Assembly: GCA_012735535.1 (NCBI GenBank)
Contig: JAAYHC010000053.1
Span: forward strand, 1-50,949
DNA from: Bacillota bacterium
GTDB lineage: Bacteria > Bacillota > UBA5301
Reading direction: 5' to 3'
DNA: 50,949 nt
The translations under genes and the position numbers were made by a program. The notes below the pieces were generated by a model. It was not told the DNA's origin. It made no database searches and worked only from the letters and a program-made list of their open reading frames with translations. This document shows, piece after piece, positions 21,090 through 30,404 of this stretch. The stretch's first letter is position 1; every line of letters starts with the position of its first letter.

Positions 21090-23480
21090 TCACGAGATGA
21101 TCTGAGAAATTTTGGCCAGGTACATTTTCGTCAGCGCATCGGCCTCTTCCAAGGTCTCGGCCTCACTCAAGATGTGAAAAAGCGGCTCCTCGGCATCCGG
21201 CCAAACCAAGGCCCAGCCATGCTGGTGAAAGACCTTAACCCCGTCCAAAAGCTGAACTCGCTGCTGCCCCGCGGTTTCCAACAACGACCGCATCACCTTA
21301 CCCTTGTACTCCCAAGCACAGTGAACATTAGTGGTTTTACGCACCGGCACCGGGAAATCCTCCCGCAGTGCGGAAAGCGGCAACCCGGTCCGCAGCATGA
21401 CTTCGACTACCAAGGCCAAGGCGGCCAAGCCATCATAAGCCGGCAGCCCGAGCGGGGGTGGCTCGCTTAACAATACGGACCGCTGGTCAGCCTTGCAGCG
21501 TTGGACGGTAGCCCCAAATTTAGCGGCGATCTTTTCAACACTTCCCGGTGCGGTAATCGGCACGGTTACCTGCCGCCGGCCACGCAGGAACATCCCGTAA
21601 ACGAGCAGGTTCCAGACCATCTCCTCACGCCAGAGTAAGCCTGTTTCATCAACTAGTTTAAATGCCACCCCTGTCGGTTCGATCCACAAACCCAGGTCGG
21701 CTCGGGCGGCCAAGGTTTCCCGACCTAACTCGCGAGAATCTGCAAGTTCGCGGCCGACAAAAACCGTCGGGGCCTGCTGAGCCAACAGTTGTACCAATTC
21801 AGATAAGGCTTTACCGGTATACCCAATGAACACTCGCAGGTGGGACCCGAGCCAGCGCTCCGCGCTCGAGGCGAACAGAGTTTCCAGATAGCGTTCGTTT
21901 AACCCGGCCAGATAGTACAGTTCTCCCATCTTTTCCGGTGCCGGACGGGCGAAATCTTCGCGGAAAAACAAGTTCTCCAGGTTGCGGCGGACCCCTTTGG
22001 CCAGCGGCAACCCGCTCTGGTCATAAAAGTCAATGCTCAGTTGATCTGCTCCCGCGAGCCGGAGGAACAGACCTCCGCTTAGACCGCGGGCGGTAATGGT
22101 CTGCCGCAAAACCGGCGCGGTCACGCTGCCCAGATCAGCAACGCTCACCCCACTAGAGAGTAAGCCGCTGATCGCTGCTCGTTTTAAGACACGGGCTGCT
22201 TTTCCGCCGTCGGTGGCCACCGCGACCTTGCTGCGCGGCGCGAACAGACACCCGAAGGCAGCGCCCAACTTGGCGGCAAACTCCGGAGTGATCTCGACAT
22301 TAGCGGTACCGGAAACCCCGCTATCTCCAAAGAGGTGTTGGGGTGAACAACTCCCCCAGACCAAGCTGGAGGTGAGTACCAACCGGTCTGTCAACCGCTT
22401 GTCCGGCCAAATTTGCACATTCGGTTTGATCAAGACCCCGCGTCCGATGGTCGAGCCCTTGCCAACTACCGCTCCCTCTAGGACCTGGCAGTCCTGTTTT
22501 AGAACCACCCGGTCGGCTAGGATCGCCCCTTTAACTTCACAGCCGCGGCCGACATAGACATTACGCCACAGCACCGAGCGTTTCACGCCGGCCTGTGCTT
22601 GGATTGTACAGTTATCACCGATTATCGTATACTCCCCGATCGCCGCCGTGCTGCTAATATAACAATTGCGCCCGATGTAACAGGGGCCTTTCAGAGTCGC
22701 ACCCGGTTCAATAATGGTTCCGGAGCCAATCCAGATATCATCAGCCAACCGGCGGCCGTCAAATCTGATACCGACTTTCCCATCCAATAGATCAAAATGC
22801 GAGAGCCGGTACTGCTCCAAGTTGCCGATATCCGACCAGTACCCGTCGGCGATATAACCGAACAAAGGTTCACCTTTCTTGAGCAGATACGGAAAGAGGT
22901 CTTTAGAAAAATCTACCTCCTTGCCGGCTTCATAAAAGGAAAAAATCCGCGGTTCCAGCACATAGATCCCGGTATTGACCGTATCGCTAAAGACCTCGCT
23001 CCATGAGGGCTTCTCCAGAAACTGCCTGATCCGGCCATTAACATCGGTGATCACCACCCCGTATTCGAGCGGTACGGCAACTCTAGTGAGGATCTGGGTG
23101 GCCAGCGCTTTTTTCTCGCGGTGGTACCTGATGGCCGTCGTTAAGTCAAAATCGGTCAAAGCATCCCCGGATATAACAAGAAAGGTCTCATCCAGCAGTT
23201 CGGCTGCATTGTGCACGCTTCCAGCGGTTCCTAAAGGGGTTTCTTCGATGAAATAAGTGATGCGCATACCCCACTCCGAACCATCCCCAAAATAGGCCAT
23301 GATTTGCTCGGGCAGATAACAGATGGTGATGATCACGTCGGTGATCCCGTGTTTTTTCAACAGCTCCAAGATGTGTTCGAGCATCGGACGATTGAGGATC
23401 GGCACCATCGGTTTGGGTAAATCACACGACAAGGGCCGCAGCCTGGTCCCCTTCCCCCCGGCCATAACAACCGCTTTCAT
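21090..23480 (-). CDS. Nucleotidyltransferase with hexapeptide repeats and decayed phosphomannomutase domain
   Basis: This 796-residue fusion has three parts. Residues 1-240 are a sugar-1-phosphate nucleotidyltransferase ([37 protein letters not shown]). Residues 245-375 are left-handed beta-helix hexapeptide repeats. Residues 380-796 look like a phosphoglucomutase/phosphomannomutase domain. In the mutase part the phosphoserine loop (normally ASHNP) reads RLAGADQ (474-480), and the metal loop (normally DGDGDR) reads IEPTGVAF (600-607). The mutase is therefore very likely inactive. The first domain probably makes an NDP-sugar (GDP-mannose or ADP/UDP-glucose), perhaps the donor for the GT4 enzyme three bases upstream. 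Confidence 0.88.
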   Translation of the reverse strand: MKAVVMAGGKGTRLRPLSCDLPKPMVPILNRPMLEHILELLKKHGITDVIITICYLPEQIMAYFGDGSEWGMRITYFIEETPLGTAGSVHNAAELLDETFLVISGDALTDFDLTTAIRYHREKKALATQILTRVAVPLEYGVVITDVNGRIRQFLEKPSWSEVFSDTVNTGIYVLEPRIFSFYEAGKEVDFSKDLFPYLLKKGEPLFGYIADGYWSDIGNLEQYRLSHFDLLDGKVGIRFDGRRLADDIWIGSGTIIEPGATLKGPCYIGRNCYISSTAAIGEYTIIGDNCTIQAQAGVKRSVLWRNVYVGRGCEVKGAILADRVVLKQDCQVLEGAVVGKGSTIGRGVLIKPNVQIWPDKRLTDRLVLTSSLVWGSCSPQHLFGDSGVSGTANVEITPEFAAKLGAAFGCLFAPRSKVAVATDGGKAARVLKRAAISGLLSSGVSVADLGSVTAPVLRQTITARGLSGGLFLRLAGADQLSIDFYDQSGLPLAKGVRRNLENLFFREDFARPAPEKMGELYYLAGLNERYLETLFASSAERWLGSHLRVFIGYTGKALSELVQLLAQQAPTVFVGRELADSRELGRETLAARADLGLWIEPTGVAFKLVDETGLLWREEMVWNLLVYGMFLRGRRQVTVPITAPGSVEKIAAKFGATVQRCKADQRSVLLSEPPPLGLPAYDGLAALALVVEVMLRTGLPLSALREDFPVPVRKTTNVHCAWEYKGKVMRSLLETAGQQRVQLLDGVKVFHQHGWALVWPDAEEPLFHILSEAETLEEADALTKMYLAKISQIIS

Positions 23481-23482
23481 GC

Positions 23483-24736
23483 TTATTTGACTCCTCCTTT
23501 GGCCACCGTATACTCGTACCGGCCCGGTACCTCATGTTGATACCACGGCTCTACCCGGCTTTTTCCTGTGACGACCTGGGCATAGACCTCGGCGGTCTGT
23601 TGGGCAATCGCCTGCCAGTTATATTTCGTTTGCACCTCGGCATAGGCTTCCTGGGCCAATTCTACCGCTAAGTCAGGGCGATACAATAAAGTCAGGATGT
23701 TATCGGCCAAAGAATTGGCATTACCCGGATAGGCCTTCAAGCCATTTACTCCATGAATGACGATCTCGCCGAATCCACCGGTGTCTGCTACTACTACCGG
23801 GGTCTTGGTCGCCATCGCCTCCAGAGCGACAATACCAAACGGCTCGTATAAGCTCGGATAAACCGCGAGATCTGCGACGGCATAAAAACTATTGCGCTCC
23901 TCATCACTGATAAAACCGGTGAAGGTCACCGCCTCATCAATCTGCAGATGATGGGCGAGCCGTCGGAGTTCATCGAGAAACGGACCACTGCCGGCCAAGA
24001 CAAACTTGACATCGCGCCAATAGTGGCGGATCTTCGGCACCGCCCGTAACAAGTCGGCAGCCCCCTTTTCCCGCACCATTCGCCCGATAAAAAAGACCAG
24101 CTTTTCATGGTCGGCCGCATACCGGCGGCGGAATTGCTGCAAATCCACGCCGGGGGCGACCTCAAACCGCGCCGGGTTGACTCCGTTGGGGATGACGGTT
24201 AGCTTATCGGCGGGCAACTGAAAAAAAGACCGCAACTCATTGTACATATGCCGGCTGCAGCAGATGACCCGGTAACTCTCATAGGTCAGCCACCACTCCG
24301 AGTCGCTGATTTGGCGCTGCAGATCATTATGGAGACCACCATGCCGCCCATATTCGGTGGCATGAATCGTCGCCACCAGCGGTAGATCCAGGGCATGCTT
24401 GAGCACCTTGGCTGCGTAGGCCCCCAACCAATCATGACAATGCACCAGATCAAAGGTATACCCGTGTCTGAGCAGCTTGATCGCTTGTTCGAGTAACCCG
24501 AAGTTCAAATTTAACACCGAGACAAAAAACCCGCGGGGATCGGGGTATCCTAAGTTAGCCCGGTGGATGTGTACACCATTGGCGACCGTCTCTTCAGGTC
24601 CCTCGGAATAGGGACCGGTCAAGACATGAACCGTGTGCCCCTGCTCCGCCAAAGCTTCAGATAGTTCCTGGACATGCCGGGCCAACCCACCGACAATTTT
24701 AGGCGGGTACTCCCATGACACCATCAATATCCTCAT
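23483..24736 (-). CDS. GT4 glycosyltransferase, glycogen-synthase-like
   Basis: This 417-residue GT-B enzyme opens with [21 protein letters not shown], typical of bacterial ADP/UDP-glucose-type starch and glycogen synthases placed in GT4. Further motifs are [41 protein letters not shown], and the donor-site [17 protein letters not shown]. It likely extends an alpha-glucan chain, matching the branching, debranching and GH15 enzymes nearby. The donor sugar cannot be read from sequence. The ATG at 24736 follows GAGGTGATTA; the stop lies inside the ribosome site of the nucleotidyltransferase gene. Confidence 0.88.
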   Translation of the reverse strand: MRILMVSWEYPPKIVGGLARHVQELSEALAEQGHTVHVLTGPYSEGPEETVANGVHIHRANLGYPDPRGFFVSVLNLNFGLLEQAIKLLRHGYTFDLVHCHDWLGAYAAKVLKHALDLPLVATIHATEYGRHGGLHNDLQRQISDSEWWLTYESYRVICCSRHMYNELRSFFQLPADKLTVIPNGVNPARFEVAPGVDLQQFRRRYAADHEKLVFFIGRMVREKGAADLLRAVPKIRHYWRDVKFVLAGSGPFLDELRRLAHHLQIDEAVTFTGFISDEERNSFYAVADLAVYPSLYEPFGIVALEAMATKTPVVVADTGGFGEIVIHGVNGLKAYPGNANSLADNILTLLYRPDLAVELAQEAYAEVQTKYNWQAIAQQTAEVYAQVVTGKSRVEPWYQHEVPGRYEYTVAKGGVK

Positions 24737-24786
24737 TTAATCACCTCGGAAAGTGGATAAAGTTAGCATGTGTCTCTTGATCCCTT

Positions 24787-25482
24787 TTATTCGTGAAAGT
24801 AGCGCAGGACTGCCGTACTGATGGCGGAGGCGATTTGCTCTTGATATTCGGCCTGGCAGAGGAGGTCTTTCTCCTCCGGATTGGTTAAATAACCGACTTC
24901 GATGAGGGCGGTGACCACCGGTGAGGTGCGTAAGATATAGTAGACTCGTCCGGCGAGCGGAGACTGGGTGTGCCAGGGGGCGACTTTGCGTAATTCTTCT
25001 TGGATCAGGCGAGCTAGTCGCTTACTCGCTTCCGAGTCAGCCTGGTAGAACACGATACTGCCACGCGTATGCGGGCTGCCCGAAGCGTTGATGTGGATGC
25101 TGAGCATCAGTTCTGCTTGGCTACGCTGGGCGATCAGCACACGTGAATGGAGATCGCGCTGATGCCGGGATGGCGAGCGATTACTCATATAGCTGAGCTC
25201 ATAATCGCCGTCCCGCGTCAGCACCACAAAAGCTCCCAGCTTTTGGAGCTGCTTGCGGAGGCGCAGCGCGATGGCCAGGTTCAGATCTTTTTCCATTAAC
25301 CCCCGCCGATCGTGCGTCCCGCTATCAATCCCACCGTGGCCGGGATCAACAACGATAACCCGGCCAAAAAGCGGGGGCAGGCTGACCCTGGCTGCCCAAG
25401 CGGTCATGAGCACCATCCCTAGCAGCACCAAGGTCAGAGCCGTGCTCATAATCCACCGGGGTCTGACTGCGAGCAGATCCAT
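24787..25482 (-). CDS. cwlD: N-acetylmuramoyl-L-alanine amidase CwlD-like
   Basis: This 231-residue exported amidase has an N-terminal transmembrane signal (about residues 10-32) and a single Amidase_3 domain. Zinc ligands are the histidine in VDPGHGGIDSG, the glutamate in GLMEKDLNL and the histidine in LSIHINASG. The catalytic glutamate is in TALIEVGYLTN. CwlD removes stem peptides to make muramic delta-lactam in spore cortex, together with a PdaA deacetylase. The start at 25482 is fixed by GGAGGTGCAGTG. It is divergent from the pdaB-like gene and heads a run into the GT4 gene 50 bases on. Confidence 0.9.
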   Translation of the reverse strand: MDLLAVRPRWIMSTALTLVLLGMVLMTAWAARVSLPPLFGRVIVVDPGHGGIDSGTHDRRGLMEKDLNLAIALRLRKQLQKLGAFVVLTRDGDYELSYMSNRSPSRHQRDLHSRVLIAQRSQAELMLSIHINASGSPHTRGSIVFYQADSEASKRLARLIQEELRKVAPWHTQSPLAGRVYYILRTSPVVTALIEVGYLTNPEEKDLLCQAEYQEQIASAISTAVLRYFHE

Positions 25483-25574
25483 CACTGCACCTCCGACTGA
25501 GCTCTTCAACTCATGTATATTGGGCGGCAGCAATAAATATATGTCGCAAAGCCACGCTCAAAGGGGTGACCGGA

Positions 25575-26306
25575 ATGCGCGAAGCCAAAGCGCTGTACGC
25601 GCTCTTTCTTATGGTGATCATCGTGACCGCCTCTCTCCACCAATACTCTCTCGATTTGGCTGTTAACGGTGCAATTGATCGTCCGATCTACCTGATTCCC
25701 ACCTCGGAACCGGCAGTAGCCCTGACCTTCGATATTTCCTGGGGAGAAAAGAGTCCAGGCCCGATCCTCGACATCCTGAAAGAAAAGCAGGTTACGGCCA
25801 CCTTTTTCCTCTCCGGTCCCTGGGTCGAAAGCCATCCCGAGCTCGCCAAACGTATAGCCGATGAGGGTCATGAGATTGCCAGTCACGGACATCGCCACAT
25901 CAACTACAGCCCGCTCAGCCGCGCTGAGATCATCAGCGAAGTCACCGCCAGCAAGGAAGCGATTAAACGTGTCACGGGGGTAGATATTGAGTTTATCCGC
26001 ACCCCGAATGGAGACTACGATGCGGAAGCGATTAGCGCAATCAGAGAAGCCGGATTGACCGCGATTCATTGGAGCGTCGACTCAAAGGATTGGCTCAACC
26101 CCGGAGTCGATCAGATCGTAAAAAATGTGCTCACAGAGGCCCGGCAGGGCAGCATCATTCTCATGCATGCCAGCGACAGTTGTCAGCAAACGGCTCAGGC
26201 GCTGCCACAAGTAATCGAGGGATTGCGTCGGAAAGGTTTGGCGATCAAAACCGTCGGCGAGCTGTACACACTCTACCGTAACCGTAAACCGCCGTTAGCA
26301 CGCTGA
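25575..26306 (+). CDS. pdaB: Sporulation polysaccharide deacetylase, PdaB family
   Basis: This 243-residue NodB-type deacetylase has an N-terminal membrane signal (about residues 7-25). Motifs are TFDISWGEKSP (the PdaB variant of TFDDGP), ASHGHRHINY with the metal histidines, RTPNGDYD, HWSVDSKDW, and IILMHASDS. PdaB is needed to keep spores stable in Bacillus. The ATG at 25575 is set by AGGGGTGACCGG. Its end overlaps the 3' end of the GH133 gene by 34 bases in opposite orientation. The 90-base gap shared with cwlD holds an AT-rich stretch but no clear sigma consensus. Confidence 0.9.
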   Translation: MREAKALYALFLMVIIVTASLHQYSLDLAVNGAIDRPIYLIPTSEPAVALTFDISWGEKSPGPILDILKEKQVTATFFLSGPWVESHPELAKRIADEGHEIASHGHRHINYSPLSRAEIISEVTASKEAIKRVTGVDIEFIRTPNGDYDAEAISAIREAGLTAIHWSVDSKDWLNPGVDQIVKNVLTEARQGSIILMHASDSCQQTAQALPQVIEGLRRKGLAIKTVGELYTLYRNRKPPLAR

Positions 26307-28327
26307 TCAACCGGTAGATAGGGCAGAATATCCTCCACATAGGCTCGTAAGACCTCGGCCACACTCCAGGCCTGGGCCGGACAGCCGCGCGGCGCGAACG
26401 GATACTCCGGTTCCATGATTTCGGAGATATAGCCCAGCCCCGCTTCAGCGAGCGAGATCACCAACGGATCGAGCAACAGCCTGGCTGCTCGCACCGCAGC
26501 GGGGGCATAGTCGGCGACCCGGAGATAGGCTTTGATAAACTGGCCCGTCAGCCACGGCCAGGCCGTTCCTTGATGATAGGCAGCATCTCGTTCAGGTGCC
26601 GGTCCGGCAAAGCGGGGGCGATACTCCGGCTCCCCAGGGGCTAGCGTCCGCAGCCCACCGGGGGTATACAAATGTTCAAAAACCCGCTGAACCACTTGTC
26701 TCGAGCGTTCGCGACTAAGTAAGGGGAATGGCAGACTCACCGCCAAGATTTGATTCGGGCGGATCGCCGGGTCCTTTTGCCCATCAGGCAGGATCAAATC
26801 ATACAGGCAGCCCCGCTCGTCGTTCCAAAATTCGCGCGCAAAGCTCTGCTGCACCAGCTCCGCAGTTGCCTCATAGCGAAAGGCGAGGTCGGACCTCCCG
26901 ACCTGGCCGGCCAGGAGCGCAGCGATCTGCAAGCTGTTATACCAAAGGGCATTTATCTCGACAGGACAACCATGGCGCGGAGTGACCACCCACTCGCCCA
27001 CTTTCGCATCCATCCAGGTTAATTGAACCCCCGGGCTCCCGGCAAAGATGAGACCGAGGCTGGTGGCCCGAATGTTGTACTCGGTTCCGGTCAAATAGGC
27101 CCGGATCACCGCATTGATCGCCGGCCAAATGCGACCCAAGAACTGATGATCCTCGGTGGCTCGCAAATAGTGGTAAACTGCCACCACAAACCATAACGAA
27201 GCGTCAACGGTATTATAGGCCGCGCCACCATCCTCTTGAAACCGATTGGGCAGCAACCCGCCGCGGATATGTTCGGCATAGGATAACAGGATCTGGCGAG
27301 CGGTTTCATGCTCGCCGGTAACCAGGCATAAGCCGGGTAAGGAGATCATCGTATCCCTGCCCCAACTGGTAAACCACGGATAGCCGGCGATGATATCTTG
27401 CCGGTTGCCGATCTGCACGATAAAATTGCGCGCGGCATCGGCCAGAGTTAAGAGCCGCCGCCACAGCCATTGCTCATTGTCCGTAATCTTCTGCCTTGTT
27501 ATATTGTAGCGTTGCCAGTAGGCCTCGACTTGGGCGTGGTACAGCTTTTTGCGTTGCCGGCGCCGCTCGAGGATATCTGCGATTTGCCAGCCCGACGCTT
27601 TACGCTGACCGCTGAGAACCTCTCCGGTGATCTGCACCCGTTCGCCAGGCGCCAACACCACCCGGAAACGGCCGGGCCGAAAATGGTTTTCTTGATCCGA
27701 CAAACCCCTGCACCGTTCGATCCGGTAATGAAAGTTGTAGTACCAATCAGGCTCAGCGAGAAATTCTCCCCGGGAGGCGACCAAGGCGAGCCGCTCAGCG
27801 GCATCCGCCAGTCTGACCAGGCACTCCCGTTCGGAGTATTCGATCGCCAAAGGGAGTTGTTCAAGGGTAATCTCATGATAATCGCGCTGGTTGACCAAGG
27901 GAATTAGCACCAGTTCGACCGGGGCGGGAGCTGTAACCACCTCATACTCGACGAGAGTGGCGTTAACCCCGGGCACCATGGTGATTGTTTCCGCGATGAT
28001 CAGCCCCTGCCCGGCATAAAACCGCTGGAGAGAGTCGCTGTCAACCTGCGCCGATAACAGATGACGGTACCCTGTTGGATGCATGGTACCGTCGCTAAAC
28101 TCATTCGTGGCCAGGTCCAGTTGGCGGTCGCCGCATTTGACAGTGGTCTCAAGCTTCGCCCAGAATAAGCGGCGGGCACCGGAAGGTAAACCCGCTGTCA
28201 ACAAACCGTGGTAGCGGCGGGTGAGGCAGCCGGCCAGCGTTCCGGCGGCAAAACCGCCGATGCCATTCGTCAACCACCACTCTTGAGCAACCGCTTCGGC
28301 AAAGGTTAGTTTGGCAGTAATGAGCAT
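26273..28327 (-). CDS. Amylo-alpha-1,6-glucosidase, GH133 glycogen debranching enzyme
   Basis: This 684-residue enzyme has the N-terminal debranching domain (WWLTNGIGGFAAGTLAGCLTRRYHGLL) and the alpha/alpha barrel of GH133. Key motifs are WFTSWGRDTMISLPGLCLV, AYNTVDASLWFVVA with the likely catalytic aspartate, CPVEINALWYNSLQIAALL with the likely catalytic glutamate, and YHQGTAWPWLTGQFI. It removes alpha-1,6-linked glucose at glycogen branch points. The ATG at 28327 follows GGGGTG; an upstream GTG is possible. The gene sits 50 bases after the glucodextranase-C gene and overlaps the pdaB-like gene at its end. Confidence 0.92.
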   Translation of the reverse strand: MLITAKLTFAEAVAQEWWLTNGIGGFAAGTLAGCLTRRYHGLLTAGLPSGARRLFWAKLETTVKCGDRQLDLATNEFSDGTMHPTGYRHLLSAQVDSDSLQRFYAGQGLIIAETITMVPGVNATLVEYEVVTAPAPVELVLIPLVNQRDYHEITLEQLPLAIEYSERECLVRLADAAERLALVASRGEFLAEPDWYYNFHYRIERCRGLSDQENHFRPGRFRVVLAPGERVQITGEVLSGQRKASGWQIADILERRRQRKKLYHAQVEAYWQRYNITRQKITDNEQWLWRRLLTLADAARNFIVQIGNRQDIIAGYPWFTSWGRDTMISLPGLCLVTGEHETARQILLSYAEHIRGGLLPNRFQEDGGAAYNTVDASLWFVVAVYHYLRATEDHQFLGRIWPAINAVIRAYLTGTEYNIRATSLGLIFAGSPGVQLTWMDAKVGEWVVTPRHGCPVEINALWYNSLQIAALLAGQVGRSDLAFRYEATAELVQQSFAREFWNDERGCLYDLILPDGQKDPAIRPNQILAVSLPFPLLSRERSRQVVQRVFEHLYTPGGLRTLAPGEPEYRPRFAGPAPERDAAYHQGTAWPWLTGQFIKAYLRVADYAPAAVRAARLLLDPLVISLAEAGLGYISEIMEPEYPFAPRGCPAQAWSVAEVLRAYVEDILPYLPVDQRANGGLRLR

Positions 28328-28377
28328 AGAGCAACACCCCACCACTACCTTGGCATTTCTTCGGCCAAATCATGCAT

Positions 28378-29316
28378 CTAGGCCTCAGCTTTGTGATGCC
28401 GGCGCCAGTACACGGCTGCAACCCCGCCGACCAAGAGAGCCAAGGTGCCGATGAGCCAGGGTGTCGCCTCCTGATTAGCCACATTGCCGACCGGATACAA
28501 GACCGCACCGGTTTGGGCCTCAGGATCATAAGCCAGCTGCTCGGCTTGGCTATGCCGGCCGCCTTTGGGGGCCAGCAAATCAATAATGTTGCTGTCGAGA
28601 TTGGCATCAGTTCCTCCGCCAAAGGTCCACTCACCGCCTTGCGTGGTTACAACCCGATACTCATCCGGGCCAAAACTGTCATATCCACCAACCAGGACGT
28701 AATAGCGCCACTGCTCGGTTGGCATGGGCAAGGTTTCCCGGGGCACCACCACCCGGATCGTCCGATCACCGACGACGCCGACCGTGATCCCCCGTCGCTC
28801 GACCAGCTGCTCACCATCTTTTTCGAGATAGTAGGCGCGGCTGCCGCCCCAAGGTGCGATCCGCAGCCAGATGTCCCAGGGGTATTCGGGGGCAAAGGTA
28901 ACATTAGCCCCCGGCTGGGGCGTGATGGTGCGGCCAAAACCGGCCCGACTGTCGATGTAAATATCGATACGTTGGTGGAAAAAACCCTCCGGAGCATTCC
29001 ACGGGTTGGTGATTAACCCGAAATCAAGTTCATACCAGGCCTCATCACCCGCGGTGAGAACGCGGAAAGCTAACAAATCAAGTAAGCTCTTGTGCGGCTC
29101 AAACCCCGGATGGGTCGGGTAGCGATAGTTACCCGGACCATGATCATCCCCTACCGGATCGGTAAAAGCAAAGATCACTTTTTCGCCCAAATCCCCGGTC
29201 GTCACAACTGCCTCTTGTTGCCCGCGCAAGTAACCAAAGAGCAACAGGGCAACCACCAATACGACCGCCATTTCGGAGGCGATCCGCGGATTAAATGTCG
29301 TACGCTTGCTCATCAT
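28378..29316 (-). CDS. Membrane-anchored glucodextranase C-terminal-type module
   Basis: This 312-residue protein carries an N-terminal membrane segment (about residues 13-31), one extracellular beta-sandwich domain, and a C-terminal helix followed by basic residues (ATPWLIGTLALLVGGVAAVYWRR...). The domain matches the C-terminal module of glucodextranase: FAFTDPVGDDHGPGNYRYP near the start, then LLDLLAFRVL and NIIDLLAP. Such modules bind carbohydrate or the cell surface and usually sit behind a catalytic GH15 domain; here it stands alone. With the GH133 gene downstream it may link glucan use to the envelope, an inference. Confidence 0.78.
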   Translation of the reverse strand: MMSKRTTFNPRIASEMAVVLVVALLLFGYLRGQQEAVVTTGDLGEKVIFAFTDPVGDDHGPGNYRYPTHPGFEPHKSLLDLLAFRVLTAGDEAWYELDFGLITNPWNAPEGFFHQRIDIYIDSRAGFGRTITPQPGANVTFAPEYPWDIWLRIAPWGGSRAYYLEKDGEQLVERRGITVGVVGDRTIRVVVPRETLPMPTEQWRYYVLVGGYDSFGPDEYRVVTTQGGEWTFGGGTDANLDSNIIDLLAPKGGRHSQAEQLAYDPEAQTGAVLYPVGNVANQEATPWLIGTLALLVGGVAAVYWRRHHKAEA

Positions 29317-29405
29317 CCTCCCCCCGTGTCGCTACAGAATATGTCCGCAAAATTGGGATTATTCGGGTCAAAACTTGACAAACTACTCTCTAAGGAGATG
29401 ACGCG

Positions 29406-29798
29406 ATGATCTGGACAGGTTGGAGTCTTAATCGGGTTTGTATCTTAATCATTGGCCTGGGCTACTTGCTGACTTTTGCCCAGGTGACTATGTATCATTA
29501 CCGCCAAAACTTCCGGCACTATGCGATGTGGCTGCCGGTAATCGTCGGACCGGCCGTGGCCGTGGCCGCAACCGCACTCGCTTTATTAAACCTGACCTGG
29601 CTCGAACCCGTTACCAGCGGGCTCCTCTGGCTCGCCACCGCCGGAGGAGTTGTCGGCTTTGCTTACCATTTCGTCGGGGTTGGCGAGCGCGTGGGGGGCT
29701 ACCAGACCACGAATTTTTTGGTCGGCCCACCGATCATCTTGCCGCTAATCTTCAGCGCCTTAGGGGTTTTGGGCCTGGTCGCCCTCTACTGGAGGTGA
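29406..29798 (+). CDS. Four-helix membrane protein, first gene of the GMC redox module
   Basis: This 130-residue protein shows four hydrophobic helices (about residues 9-28, 42-62, 68-90 and 102-127). A YHYRQNFRHY stretch lies between the first two and an AYHF motif after the third helix. The histidines could in principle hold a haem, but nothing proves that. I do not recognise a family. The ATG follows AAGGAGATGACGCG. The subunit-3-like gene starts four bases after its stop, so the two are tightly coupled. It may be the membrane anchor or electron acceptor of the flavoenzyme. Confidence 0.8.
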   Translation: MIWTGWSLNRVCILIIGLGYLLTFAQVTMYHYRQNFRHYAMWLPVIVGPAVAVAATALALLNLTWLEPVTSGLLWLATAGGVVGFAYHFVGVGERVGGYQTTNFLVGPPIILPLIFSALGVLGLVALYWR

Positions 29799-29802
29799 TT
29801 GG

Positions 29803-30399
29803 GTGGCTACCAAGTCGCATTATCCGCACTACAACGTGCTGGATGCTGCCGAAGATTGGGATCCGCATACTCGTAAGATTGTCGAAGCGCGCCTTTTACC
29901 GCTCGAATCGGTCGAGCACCTGACAACTGCCGAAACCAAAACCCTCTACAGTGTTGTCGCCGCCCTCATCGACGATGACCGCTCCGAGATCTTGGACTAT
30001 GTGGTCAAACACTTTGACGATACGCTGGGAAAACGGATTGGAGAAAGCCAGCGAAAAACCGGTGTACCGCCTCAAGCGGATCTGATTCGCCGCACCCTTT
30101 CCGGGCTCGGTAAGACGGCCCGGGATAACTACGGCAAACCATTTCCTGAATTGACCGTCGACGAACAACACACAATCTTAGGCCAACTCGAGCGCGGGCA
30201 GATCCCGGCTGATGGCATCTGGATGAACCTACCGCAGAAAGAGGCTTTTACCAAACTGCTCTCGCTGACCGTTGAAGCCTATTATTCACACCCAAAGATC
30301 TGGTCGGAGATTGGTCATGGTGGACCAGCCTATCCGCGGGGCTATGTCAGAACCGGACCAGGGCTCGTCGACCCCTGGGAAGCACAGCGGGAGGAGTGA
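29803..30399 (+). CDS. Gluconate 2-dehydrogenase subunit 3-like protein
   Basis: This 198-residue protein resembles the subunit 3 (gamma) family of membrane gluconate and sorbitol dehydrogenases. Evidence is the LTTAETKTLYSVVAALIDDD segment at the N-terminal part and the AYYSHPKIWSEIGHGGPAYPRGY signature at the C-terminal end. In known enzymes this subunit carries a Tat signal and helps export the flavoprotein. Here no signal peptide is seen, so the complex may stay inside or use the membrane protein upstream. The GTG start follows GGAGGTGATT; the end overlaps the start region of the GMC gene. Confidence 0.85.
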   Translation: MATKSHYPHYNVLDAAEDWDPHTRKIVEARLLPLESVEHLTTAETKTLYSVVAALIDDDRSEILDYVVKHFDDTLGKRIGESQRKTGVPPQADLIRRTLSGLGKTARDNYGKPFPELTVDEQHTILGQLERGQIPADGIWMNLPQKEAFTKLLSLTVEAYYSHPKIWSEIGHGGPAYPRGYVRTGPGLVDPWEAQREE

Positions 30400-30404
30400 G
30401 CAGT

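Noticed and set aside
25483-25574. Sporulation sigma promoters in the cwlD/pdaB gap
   Set aside because: The AT-rich stretch does not match the sigma-E, -G or -K consensus at the right spacing on either strand.
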